Of a stretch of 6,786 bases of DNA, positions 1 to 6,751 are shown piece after piece. Where the stretch lies: assembly GCA_029051445.1 (NCBI GenBank), contig JAIDKP010000445.1, positions 1 to 6,786 of the forward strand, given 5' to 3'. Within the stretch, counting starts at the first letter, position 1; every line of letters begins with the position of its first letter. Source of the DNA: Muribaculaceae bacterium (lineage in GTDB: Bacteria; Bacteroidota; Bacteroidia; Bacteroidales; Muribaculaceae). Under the pieces are notes generated by a model, which was given only the letters and a program-made list of their open reading frames with translations, was not told where the DNA came from and ran no database searches. The position numbers were made by a program, and so were the translations under genes.

Positions 1-100
1 CACGCATACCGTCGGGAGCGACAAGCCGCACCACCGTCTCCGTGGTATCCGTCAGCCCGCTAAGCGTTACAGGCTCAGTCTCGATAGCGTTATACTCCTC
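1..100 (-). pseudogene. Out-of-frame continuation of the YbbR-like gene
   Basis: Reading the minus strand from position 100 in the -1 frame relative to the upstream gene gives an open stretch of 33 codons to the window edge, beginning EEYNAIETEPVTLSG and going on to a VVRLVAPDGMR strand. This is what a YbbR repeat should look like after the VRVYSQRAIP strand of the upstream frame: an acidic segment, a short LSGLTDTTE turn, then a V-L-x-x-P-x-G strand. The upstream frame instead reads RSITLSRLSL and stops. Adding one base in the CC at 101-102, for example making CCC, joins both parts into one reading frame (AIP then EEYNAIE). There is no slippery heptamer at the junction, so programmed frameshifting is unlikely. 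Whether this is a true mutation or a base-calling error cannot be told from one sequence. Confidence 0.75.
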
Positions 101-660
101 GGAATCGCACGCTGCGAATACACACGCACAGTATCCACTGCCGGTACAAGTGGCCCGCTCAGCACATACTGCGGAGCAGTTGTGACATCAGAGACAACCT
201 TGATATGCTTCACCACTCCCTGATGCTTGGTGTAAGGCAGCGACAGAGAGTCAGGTTTTACCCCCGACACAGATGCACCCTGGCCGAAGAAACTCCTGAC
301 CGCACCGACAAACTGCGTCTCCCCCATCGAAAGCCTGCGGCCGTTGTTGGCAAAATCCTTATACTGTATCTTGAGCACAGGCAGCTCACCGAACGAATAG
401 CGCAGAAGCGAAGTGCCTTTGTCACGCACACTCACACTCACCGTCGATGGCGGCAACGATATCAGCACAATGTCATCGGGCACACCAACGAGTTCCAGCG
501 GGACCTCAAATTCCTGCTGCATCTCATCGTTAAGCGCGACAACATTCCAGAAAATTGCTGCTATGACAAGAAATACGAGAAAGGTACATACGTTGCGCCC
601 TCGCGTGGAGTGCGCGAGGGCATGCAACCGTTGCCCTGTCTCACGCAGTCGTTTTTTCAT
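67..660 (-). CDS. YbbR-like domain membrane protein, frameshifted and cut by the window edge
   Basis: The product is a membrane-anchored extracytoplasmic protein of the YbbR/CdaR-like type; its exact role in Bacteroidetes is not known to me, though in Firmicutes YbbR (CdaR) proteins modulate a diadenylate cyclase. The ATG-initiated frame has a basic N-terminus, one membrane segment at about residues 25-43 (hydrophobic run ending IFWNVVALN), then beta-rich sequence. Around residues 47-105 is a typical YbbR repeat (FEVPLELVGVPDD, then a VSVSVRDKG strand), and a second begins near 150 (KHIKVVSDV, VDTVRVYSQRAI). The frame stops after 197 residues, but family members are usually above 300. The family-like sequence continues in the -1 frame from about position 100 to position 1, so the stop at 67 is probably a frameshift artefact or lesion and not the natural end. 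It follows yajC by 37 bases and is likely the same transcript; a coaE gene often follows in relatives, outside this window. Confidence 0.8.
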   Translation of the reverse strand: MKKRLRETGQRLHALAHSTRGRNVCTFLVFLVIAAIFWNVVALNDEMQQEFEVPLELVGVPDDIVLISLPPSTVSVSVRDKGTSLLRYSFGELPVLKIQYKDFANNGRRLSMGETQFVGAVRSFFGQGASVSGVKPDSLSLPYTKHQGVVKHIKVVSDVTTAPQYVLSGPLVPAVDTVRVYSQRAIPRSITLSRLSL

Positions 661-697
661 GCGGGCTTCAGAGCTATAATACGTCGAATTTCACCGA

Positions 698-1033
698 TCA
701 CTGCTTGTCAGAGGTCTGCTGAACCTCATCCTGACTTGTTCCGGCCGGATAAACCGATCCCTTGTCAACACGGATGTCGACACCATCTGCAATCTTCACG
801 CGGAAATAATCATCTTTGATTCCGGTGATCTTGCCATGTATGCCTCCTGCAGTAACGATATTGTCGCCTACAGCCAGACCTTCACGGAATTTCTTTATTT
901 CCTTCTGGCGTTTCTGCTGAGGACGCACCATCATGAAATAAAAAATTGCGATGATCGCCACGATCATGATGATTCCTTGAAGACCGCCGCCGGCAGGAGC
1001 TGCATCCTGGAGCAAAATTGTGTTGAGTGACAT
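698..1033 (-). CDS. yajC: Preprotein translocase subunit YajC
   Basis: YajC is a small inner-membrane protein that associates with SecDF and the SecYEG translocon; it is accessory and not essential in E. coli. The 111-residue product has the family layout: a short N-terminus with Ala/Gly-rich residues 11-19, one membrane helix at about 20-36, directly followed by the signature MVRPQQKRQKE (35-45), and a cytoplasmic beta domain at about 50-95 containing GDNIVTAGGIHGKI. The C-terminal tail after about residue 97 is polar and probably disordered. The ATG at 1033 is preceded by an AT-rich leader (TAATAAAATTAATAAC) with no Shine-Dalgarno, normal for Bacteroidetes. It lies 53 bases after nusB and 37 before the YbbR-like gene, consistent with one operon; secD/secF are not in the window. 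Confidence 0.96.
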   Translation of the reverse strand: MSLNTILLQDAAPAGGGLQGIIMIVAIIAIFYFMMVRPQQKRQKEIKKFREGLAVGDNIVTAGGIHGKITGIKDDYFRVKIADGVDIRVDKGSVYPAGTSQDEVQQTSDKQ

Positions 1034-1086
1034 GTTATTAATTTTATTAGTTATTATCTGTTGTATTAAAAAACTCTCAGAGAAGC

Positions 1087-2526
1087 TTATTTGTTTATGA
1101 TGCCCTCCGACTTCAAATCCTGAGCCGCCGAATAAAGCAGACCGTTGACAAACTGTCCGCTACGTGGCATCGAGTAATCAGCTGCAATCTCGGTGTACTC
1201 GTTCATGGTGACCGGCAGAGGAATCTGCGGGAACCGCACAAGCTCGGCTATCGCTGTCAGCATCACGACAACGTCCATAAACGCGATACGATCCGGATCC
1301 CAGTCCGACTTCACATATTTGTCTATAAGAGCCTTATATTCCAAACGATGATCAACCGCCGCCTTAAAGAGCTCACCTCCGAAACGGCGATCCTCGTCAT
1401 CCTTATACATCGGCAGAAGAGCAACTATGCGGTTACCCTTTTCATCGGTATGCTCCTCACGTCCTGCCTGCTTGACTGTTTTGAGAACAAAGGTGCCCAT
1501 AACCTGAATGTCATCATTCCAGTAAACACTCTTGCTTTCAAGCATCTCTGCCAGTTCATCGCTCGGAATAACGATATCTCTGAGCAATTTGCGCCACAGA
1601 TCACAATCCTCCTCATAGGTCGACTCATCCTCGCGCGACATATATTCCGCATATGCAGGAGATGAAACCACGCGGTCAAGAAGGTCTTTCATACCGTAGA
1701 AATCTCCGCTCCAGCCCACGCCATGGTCACTGCAGAATTTCTCCAGCTCAGGTGTAGCCTTCAAGGCGGCAACAAACTTGTTGTCGATGAAACGCGTGTT
1801 GGGATTCAGATCCTCGTGCGAAGGCAGATACTTGTTCTTGGCGGCGACAAGCTGCTCCTCACGCAACCGTGTCAGCTCGACAGGAAGCAGAAGCAGCGCA
1901 TGATAGAGCTCAAACGACTTCGTAAGTGCAGTCTCAAGTTGGTTGGACGCATCGGTCAGCATCGAGCTAACCTGATTGAAGTCTTCAAGAGTCTCACCGA
2001 CCATGGCAAAACCCTTTTCAAGTCCGGCAAGAGTATGACGCTCGTCACTTTTCAGAACATCGGTCAACTCCGGTGAGCGCGCGATCACCGTTGTGAGAAG
2101 CACCTGCCACATGGTAGTCTCCTCCTTCAACGTAGGCTTGCGCTTGCGGGAAAAATCAGTGTAGACAGTCGAGTTTAGAATACGGTTATAAACCGGAGCA
2201 AGAGCGCCGCGCAAACGCGACATCCTGCCGCCCTCCTTCACCAGAAGCTCTCTCACGGCACTATCCTCCGACAGCGCCTTGGGAACCCTGAGCGAGTAAA
2301 GTTCGTTGGAATCCTGACGGGGAACACCCGTAGGGATCCTTCCGTCGACACTGCGCCCCGAAAGCTCGATGATGAACATCAGAAGATCAATATATACCGC
2401 ATAGCTCCATACCGCATCGCGCGTTCTGCGTGCCGGTTCCGGAATCAGGCGGAAATCCACTCTGGCTATCAGATAGCTATAAAGCAGCTGAACGACCTTC
2501 AGCCTTATAAGCGTACGGTTTATCAT
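1087..2526 (-). CDS. nusB: Transcription antitermination factor NusB, long form with duplicated insert
   Basis: NusB pairs with ribosomal protein S10 (NusE), binds boxA RNA and supports antitermination and processing in rRNA operons. The two ends identify it: residues 1-22 (MINRTLIRLKVVQLLYSYL) match NusB helix 1, and about 380-475 match the rest of the fold, with DRIAFMDVVVMLTAIAEL at 412-429, the IPLPVTMNEYTEIA segment at 435-448 and SGQFVNGLL at 456-464. At 479 residues it is far longer than E. coli NusB (139) and longer than the roughly 308-residue Bacteroides form as I remember it. The extra length is a central insert holding two diverged copies of one helical module (about 41-180 and 204-353). 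Copy 2 keeps the KYLPSHEDLNPNTRFIDNKF-type sequence I associate with ordinary Bacteroidetes NusB, so copy 1 is probably the addition. The start overlaps the adk stop as ATGA, suggesting translational coupling. The function of the insert is unknown. Confidence 0.93.
   Translation of the reverse strand: MINRTLIRLKVVQLLYSYLIARVDFRLIPEPARRTRDAVWSYAVYIDLLMFIIELSGRSVDGRIPTGVPRQDSNELYSLRVPKALSEDSAVRELLVKEGGRMSRLRGALAPVYNRILNSTVYTDFSRKRKPTLKEETTMWQVLLTTVIARSPELTDVLKSDERHTLAGLEKGFAMVGETLEDFNQVSSMLTDASNQLETALTKSFELYHALLLLPVELTRLREEQLVAAKNKYLPSHEDLNPNTRFIDNKFVAALKATPELEKFCSDHGVGWSGDFYGMKDLLDRVVSSPAYAEYMSREDESTYEEDCDLWRKLLRDIVIPSDELAEMLESKSVYWNDDIQVMGTFVLKTVKQAGREEHTDEKGNRIVALLPMYKDDEDRRFGGELFKAAVDHRLEYKALIDKYVKSDWDPDRIAFMDVVVMLTAIAELVRFPQIPLPVTMNEYTEIAADYSMPRSGQFVNGLLYSAAQDLKSEGIINK
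1468..1917 (-). repeat. NusB insert, module copy 2 (residues about 204-353)
   Basis: Second copy of the module. It contains SFELYHALLLLPVELTRL, then AKNKYLPSHEDLNPNTRF and DNKFVAAL, a LLDRVVSSPAYAEYMS helix, DCDLWRKLLRDIVI, SDELAEMLESKSVYWNDD and GTFVLKTV. These motifs are the ones I recognise from the single insert of ordinary Bacteroidetes NusB, so this is taken to be the ancestral copy. The alignment with copy 1 was done by eye and not scored. Confidence 0.72.
1987..2406 (-). repeat. NusB insert, module copy 1 (residues about 41-180)
   Basis: First copy of a protein-level tandem duplication inside nusB. Residues 41-56 (SYAVYIDLLMFIIELS) line up with 204-219 (SFELYHALLLLPVELT). Residues 112-160 line up with 282-331 with about one gap: shared positions include R in NRI/DRV, the S-x-x-Y motif, a Ser-Arg pair, T followed by acidic residues, Trp140/Trp311, LL, VI, the S-x-EL motif and a final L-x-S. 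The part between (about 57-111) aligns poorly. This copy has lost the KYLP and DNKF-like motifs of copy 2 and looks the more diverged. Confidence 0.72.
2523..2526 (-). other. ATGA stop/start overlap of adk and nusB
   Basis: On the minus strand the adk stop TGA (2525-2523) shares bases with the nusB start ATG (2526-2524). Such a four-base overlap usually lets the terminating ribosome re-initiate, linking NusB output to Adk translation. The overlap is seen directly; the coupling is inferred. It also supports the chosen nusB start. Confidence 0.9.
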
Positions 2527-3110
2527 TTCTTGGCTTCGCTCAGCGGGTCAAGATGAGAGCAGATTTCTTCAAACACCTCGTCAATACCGCCCATACCCTT
2601 GATACTGCGATAGTGACCCGTTTTTGTATAATAATCCTTCAGCGGCTTGGTCGAAGAGTGGTACACGTCAAGACGCTTTCTTATTGTTTCAGGATTGTCG
2701 TCCGAACGACCCGATGACTCTCCACGCTTCACCAGGCGATCCATCAGTTCGGCATCGTCGACCTCAAGCCCAACAACAGCGTCAATGGCAGTGCCACGCT
2801 TCTCAAGAAGCCCGTTCAAAGCCTCTGCCTGCGGGATGGTGCGCGGGAAGCCGTCAAATATGACACCTTTCTTCGACTCAGGATTAGCCTCAAGATGTGC
2901 GTCAAGAATATCAATCATCAGCTGATCGGGTATAAGTTGACCCTTGCTGATATAATCCTCCGCAGTCTTGCCGAGATCTGTACCGTCCTTTATATGCTTG
3001 CGCAACACATCGCCGGTAGATATGTGGAAAAGACCGTAGCGGTCGGTGATCTTGTCACTCTGGGTGCCCTTGCCACTTCCCGGAGGGCCGAATATTACGA
3101 TGTTAAGCAT
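2523..3110 (-). CDS. adk: Adenylate kinase
   Basis: Adk catalyses ATP + AMP to 2 ADP in the cytoplasm and keeps adenylate pools balanced. The 195-residue protein has the full set of motifs: P-loop GPPGSGKGTQ (8-17), HISTGDVLR of the AMP site (29-37), the AMP-binding region to about residue 62, GFPRT (87-91), and the lid-side arginines in DRLVKRGESSGRSDD (about 124-138) followed by TIRKRL (142-147). The lid is the short form without the zinc-binding cysteines, and the length is close to the short-type enzymes of this phylum. No key residue is missing. The ATG at 3110 puts the P-loop at the usual distance from the N-terminus. It starts 36 bases after hpt and ends in the nusB start, so it is an internal gene of the operon. 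Adk next to Hpt makes sense: salvaged IMP and GMP feed the purine pools that Adk helps balance. Confidence 0.98.
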   Translation of the reverse strand: MLNIVIFGPPGSGKGTQSDKITDRYGLFHISTGDVLRKHIKDGTDLGKTAEDYISKGQLIPDQLMIDILDAHLEANPESKKGVIFDGFPRTIPQAEALNGLLEKRGTAIDAVVGLEVDDAELMDRLVKRGESSGRSDDNPETIRKRLDVYHSSTKPLKDYYTKTGHYRSIKGMGGIDEVFEEICSHLDPLSEAKK

Positions 3111-3146
3111 GTCTTGATATCTTTAATTGTTTCCTATTTTTTACTC

Positions 3147-3695
3147 TTACTCTGCCGATTCTTCCTTGAGAATATAGATATCGCGCAGATTTCGCGCAAG
3201 ACCGTCAAGGTCAAGTCCATATCCAATGATAAACTTCTTCGGGATCTCAAATCCCACATAGTCAGGAGTCACAGGCTTTTGAAGCGAATCAGGCTTAAAC
3301 AGCAACGTTGCCACTTTCACATCATCAGCCCCCTTGTTGTTTAGATCTGCCAATAATTTGAAGATCGTATTGCCTGTGTCGATTATATCTTCGATTACAA
3401 TAACCTTGCGTCCGCGCAGATCCTCGGAAAGACCGATAATCTCTTTCACCTTTCCGCTGCTCTCGGTTCCTTCATAACTTTTCAGACGTATAAACGATAT
3501 CTCAGCATCAATATCCACTGCTCTGAAAAGATCTGATGCAAACGGAAATGCACCGTTTAGCACACACAAAAACAGAGGTACCGTACCCTTGCAGTCACGC
3601 TCTACTTCACGCGCCAGTTCACCGACGCGTTTCTCAATTTGCTCTTTGGTAATATACGGCTCAAACGTCAGGCCGTCATAAGTCACTTCTCTCAT
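3147..3695 (-). CDS. hpt: Hypoxanthine phosphoribosyltransferase
   Basis: Hpt salvages hypoxanthine (and often guanine) by joining it to PRPP to form IMP or GMP with release of pyrophosphate, in the cytoplasm. The 182-residue protein shows the type I PRTase layout: FLCVLNGAFPFASDL (42-56), the flexible catalytic loop with LKSYEG (71-76), the PRPP-binding motif VIVIEDIIDTGNT (98-110) with Glu102, Asp103 and the proposed catalytic base Asp106, LLFKPD with the base-contacting Lys134, and the C-terminal purine pocket YVGFEIPKKF then GYGLDLDGLARN (Phe155, Asp162, Arg168 by analogy with human HPRT). Exact base preference cannot be read from sequence. The start ATG at 3695 is preceded by an A-rich stretch (TTTTTGAAAA) and lies shortly after a strong promoter match, so hpt is the first gene of the hpt-adk-nusB-yajC-ybbR-like operon. 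Confidence 0.97.
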   Translation of the reverse strand: MREVTYDGLTFEPYITKEQIEKRVGELAREVERDCKGTVPLFLCVLNGAFPFASDLFRAVDIDAEISFIRLKSYEGTESSGKVKEIIGLSEDLRGRKVIVIEDIIDTGNTIFKLLADLNNKGADDVKVATLLFKPDSLQKPVTPDYVGFEIPKKFIIGYGLDLDGLARNLRDIYILKEESAE

Positions 3696-3719
3696 TTTTC
3701 AAAAACGATGACAGTTGTG

Positions 3720-3752
3720 CAAATTTAGTAAAATATTCCCATCCCCCGCAAC
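3720..3752 (-). promoter_or_regulatory. Bacteroidetes-type promoter of the hpt operon
   Basis: On the minus strand a -7 box TAAATTTG (3727-3720) fits TAnnTTTG exactly. A -33 box GTTG (3752-3749, one mismatch to TTTG) lies 21 bases upstream, within the usual spacing. The spacer holds a G-rich run, GGGGGATGGG. The -7 box ends 24 bases before the hpt ATG, implying a very short leader. Confidence 0.75.
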
Positions 3753-3778
3753 ATCGGCCACCATTTTTACACCATTTT

Positions 3779-3800
3779 CTTTCCTGGTTATCACGGAAAG
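3779..3800. other. Weak inverted repeat after the outer-membrane gene, with a GGAAA cluster
   Basis: CTTTCC (3779-3784) and GGAAAG (3795-3800) can form a 6-bp stem with a 10-base loop. It lies 32 bases after the stop of the outer-membrane gene. On the transcribed strand it is followed by an A-rich stretch and not by a U-run, so it is not a classic Rho-independent terminator. Two further GGAAA motifs follow on the plus strand at 3807-3811 and 3817-3821, so the repeat may only be part of that short motif cluster. It could be a processing or protein site, or chance. Confidence 0.25.
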
Positions 3801-3831
3801 TCACACGGAAAACAATGGAAAGTACTACACT

Positions 3832-6714
3832 TTACTTCAGATTAAACCTGTACTGAACATGAAACAGCACATACGACGGTACGACATTTGATACCGTCTC
3901 CGTTCTGCTCAGCGCACTTACAAGATATGTGACGTTAGACAGCTGGCGCAATATGTCGTAGGCATCGGCCGCAAGCACCACCCGCCCTTTGAATACGGTC
4001 TTGGCCACACGAGCATTCCACAATAGATCAGTGGTATTTAAGCGCCTGTCGTTGTATCCGCGGCGCATATACATCGTCAGATCAGTCGAGACACTCCAGT
4101 CATACGGCAGATTAAGCACAGCCGTACCGCCATAATTGGCTGTCCATGACACAAAATCCGAAAAACCCGTGTCACGGCTACGATAATCATTCATCATCAC
4201 GTTTCCGAACACCGACACCCGGTTTCGCCGGAATGTGTAGTTAAGACTCAGCGACTCTCCCACACCATACGACCTGACCACACGCCGCTCACGGGCGGCA
4301 AAATCAGCCTCCGCATCGGTCCTTGCTGATACACCCACAAAATTCACATCACGTCCGATCCGGCCGGTTGTATTTGAAGTCAGATCCAGACAATTTCCTT
4401 TGCCGAAAGGCATAAAGAACTCATAGTTGCCCTCTGTGGTCCAGTCACCGTCTACATTATACGGCCTGAACGAACGCAAACCCGTTGTTGTGTTATACAC
4501 ATAACTCTGAGCCACCTTGTCAGATACACCAAGATATCTTATACGGCCCGAATGATTCTTCTGCCCCGCCTCATGCCTTATATTCAAAATTATATCATTC
4601 ACCCACGGATTCTTGAGATCACCGTTGCCGAGATATCTTACAAGCGGATCGGTCTGCGGCAGATCTACCAGATCGCGCATGTTCACATCCCGGGCCTCCG
4701 ACTGCAGATTCAGCGTTACATAGGTTTTCTTCTTGAAATTACTTAGGTTGATCTGGGCCTTTACAGCCGGGAGGACGCTGTTTCTATGTATTTCAGCCGG
4801 CATAACCGATGTAAATGTAAGATCTCTTGATGAGAATCCCAACGACAATTCCTGGAGATTCACAAAAAGTCCGACACCATCCGACAGACTGAATGTACTC
4901 TGATTGTATCCGCCAAGTTCCAGCTTGTGCATCGTATGCCGTTGCATCATTCCATAGCTGAGGGCCGTATTCTTCAGCCATCCAAGTGCGCCGAGATCGT
5001 CAAGCCCTGAAATCAGTGCGACATCAGGCATGACGTCCGGCACATATAGCTCATCGGTATTGACCGTTTTCCCACGGTCGAGACTATATCGGGCACTAAG
5101 GTTAAGACCATGCCATCCTACATACTTCACATAACCCGCTTGCGCACATATATCGCGCACATAATCAGGATGATTTTTCCTGTATTGAAGGTCATTGACA
5201 TCAGCCGATGCCATGTCGTTGTATTTGATCGAATAACCATTGTACCCGTCCTGACAGGTATTACTGTAATTGCCTCGCATATAAAGCGACATATAGTCTT
5301 GGCCGAACGCTATTTGCACCGATGCCCCCATCGACCCCGAAAGCCGCTTACCGTCACGTCGCGACATCGACCGGTTTCTGTATATCAGTGAAGCCGGTGA
5401 AATCTCACCGGTCATAATCCGGTCGAAATCCTCACCGTTTTCATACGTGCCGCCTGTCGCAAACGACCTGATCAGCCCCATGGATTTATTTCTCCCATAT
5501 TCGAACTCTGGCATAAAAGTCAGAGACAACCTTTTATGCGGTCTCAGACTCAGCACATGCTGTGTCACTACACTGAGATTCCTCTCAAGCCTCTCCGATT
5601 TCATATACTCGCGCCTGTTTTCATCAGGCAGATACAGCTCTGTCTCTACCGACTGCCTTATATCATCTTTGTCATTCGACACATCAGCGCTACCCCGCAC
5701 ACTGAGCGGACCTTCATATGTGTACGACAGACCTCCCTGCTGTTTCTCATGCACACCATTTCCCATTTTGTCCCTTGTCCAGCTTCCGTCGGCCTTCCCC
5801 GGCTTATTACGGTCCGACAGGTTGTTCACTCCGCCATACGCCGATATCGATCCCATATCTGTAAAACCGATACCGAACAGTTTGCCGAGATAACGTCCCT
5901 CCGTGCCATATCCGGCCTCCACATTCACCAGGCCACCCGTCAGATAATCACGCTTCAGCCTCACATCCATCACATGCCTTGTATCTTCTCTGAGATTACG
6001 GCCTACCATTTCGCTAAGCGTGCCGCGTTTATCATACACAGCGATATCCTTCACCGTGTATGCGGCAAGATTTTCAAGCATCAGTTCATTTCGCCCGTTG
6101 AAAAGATCCTTGCCATTCAGAAGCAGATCGTCGACGCGCCGTCCGTTGCAGTGTATCACGCCGTCGGCATCGATCTTTACTCCCGGCAGTTGTTCCACAA
6201 GGGCATCGAGCATCGATCCTTCCGACAGTACAAAAGCCGAAGCATTGTATATCAGAGTGTCGCCATGATGATAAAACAATATTCTCGAACTCGTCACCAC
6301 CGCCTCGTCAAGCGTTTTCGACATACGTTTTTTTATGTATATCGAGTCAAGTACCACAAGATTATCCTTGCAACTGACAAGATCAAGATCTACCCACTCC
6401 TCCTCAAATTCATCATCACGCACGTTCTTTTCATACCCATTTTCTGTCAGAACAGTTTTCCGGGGGATACACCTCACAAAATATCGCTTTCCGCCATCAA
6501 TATAAAATTCATGCTCACGGTCATAAGTGACAACCATTATGTTGCTCACCAACGACGTATCCGCCTGATTATAAACAGATACAGTACATAAATGAGGTCG
6601 TTTGCTTACTGCATTCTTGGGGATGACAACGACTTTTACCCCAGCCTGACCAAAAGCGCAGACTGTAAAAGTCAGCAAAGCAAAAAAAAGCAATTTACAT
6701 CTTAAGCCTGTCAT
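3832..6714 (-). CDS. TonB-receptor-like outer-membrane beta-barrel protein
   Basis: The product is predicted to sit in the outer membrane as a large beta-barrel with a periplasmic N-terminal part. With the ATG at 6714 it has 960 residues and begins with a standard signal peptide (MTGLRCK, then LLFFALLTFTVCAFGQA). An upstream TTG at 6741 would add nine residues before this peptide and is less likely. About 25-130 is a beta-rich region I do not recognise, in the place where relatives carry a carboxypeptidase-regulatory-like domain. Then come LDEAVVTSSR (135-144), GDTLIYNAS (151-159), LPGVKIDADG (176-185), CNGRRVDDLLLNGKDLF (189-205) and VYDKRG (226-231), a pattern typical of the plug of the Bacteroidetes OMP_b-brl/TonB-receptor-like family. 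The rest, from about 259, is barrel-like with alternating aromatic strands, ending VLFHVQYRFNLK. I see no clear TonB box and no SusD partner, so the substrate is unknown and energised uptake is not assured. Confidence 0.87.
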   Translation of the reverse strand: MTGLRCKLLFFALLTFTVCAFGQAGVKVVVIPKNAVSKRPHLCTVSVYNQADTSLVSNIMVVTYDREHEFYIDGGKRYFVRCIPRKTVLTENGYEKNVRDDEFEEEWVDLDLVSCKDNLVVLDSIYIKKRMSKTLDEAVVTSSRILFYHHGDTLIYNASAFVLSEGSMLDALVEQLPGVKIDADGVIHCNGRRVDDLLLNGKDLFNGRNELMLENLAAYTVKDIAVYDKRGTLSEMVGRNLREDTRHVMDVRLKRDYLTGGLVNVEAGYGTEGRYLGKLFGIGFTDMGSISAYGGVNNLSDRNKPGKADGSWTRDKMGNGVHEKQQGGLSYTYEGPLSVRGSADVSNDKDDIRQSVETELYLPDENRREYMKSERLERNLSVVTQHVLSLRPHKRLSLTFMPEFEYGRNKSMGLIRSFATGGTYENGEDFDRIMTGEISPASLIYRNRSMSRRDGKRLSGSMGASVQIAFGQDYMSLYMRGNYSNTCQDGYNGYSIKYNDMASADVNDLQYRKNHPDYVRDICAQAGYVKYVGWHGLNLSARYSLDRGKTVNTDELYVPDVMPDVALISGLDDLGALGWLKNTALSYGMMQRHTMHKLELGGYNQSTFSLSDGVGLFVNLQELSLGFSSRDLTFTSVMPAEIHRNSVLPAVKAQINLSNFKKKTYVTLNLQSEARDVNMRDLVDLPQTDPLVRYLGNGDLKNPWVNDIILNIRHEAGQKNHSGRIRYLGVSDKVAQSYVYNTTTGLRSFRPYNVDGDWTTEGNYEFFMPFGKGNCLDLTSNTTGRIGRDVNFVGVSARTDAEADFAARERRVVRSYGVGESLSLNYTFRRNRVSVFGNVMMNDYRSRDTGFSDFVSWTANYGGTAVLNLPYDWSVSTDLTMYMRRGYNDRRLNTTDLLWNARVAKTVFKGRVVLAADAYDILRQLSNVTYLVSALSRTETVSNVVPSYVLFHVQYRFNLK

Positions 6715-6751
6715 CACCCGAAGTTTTATAAATTTTAACAATAAGCATCTT

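Noticed and set aside
95..106. Programmed -1 frameshifting in the YbbR-like gene
   Set aside because: The junction reads ATT CCG AGG, with no X-XXY-YYZ slippery heptamer and no reason in this family for recoding; a deletion or sequencing error is simpler.
205..819. A 204-codon plus-strand open frame across the yajC/YbbR-like junction
   Set aside because: It overlaps two clear minus-strand genes, is low in recognisable structure and has no promoter or leader; it is a shadow frame.
1070..1088. Possible terminator after nusB (CTCTGAGAG followed by a T-run on the minus strand)
   Set aside because: The stem would have only three pairs, too weak for a Rho-independent terminator, and yajC follows closely in what looks like the same operon.
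3728..3748. G-rich run in the hpt promoter spacer as a G-quadruplex
   Set aside because: Only two G-runs of three or more are present (GGGGG and GGG), not the four needed for an intramolecular quadruplex.
5536..6591. A 351-codon open frame on the plus strand, opposite the outer-membrane gene
   Set aside because: It lies wholly antisense to a well-supported gene, has no domain-like features (His-, Arg- and Ile-rich, irregular), and reflects the codon use of the minus-strand gene.
6640..6714. Lipoprotein signal at the N-terminus of the outer-membrane protein (Cys in LLTFTVCAFGQ)
   Set aside because: The residues before Cys (F-T-V) do not fit a lipobox, and the sequence after it gives a normal signal peptidase I site near GQA.
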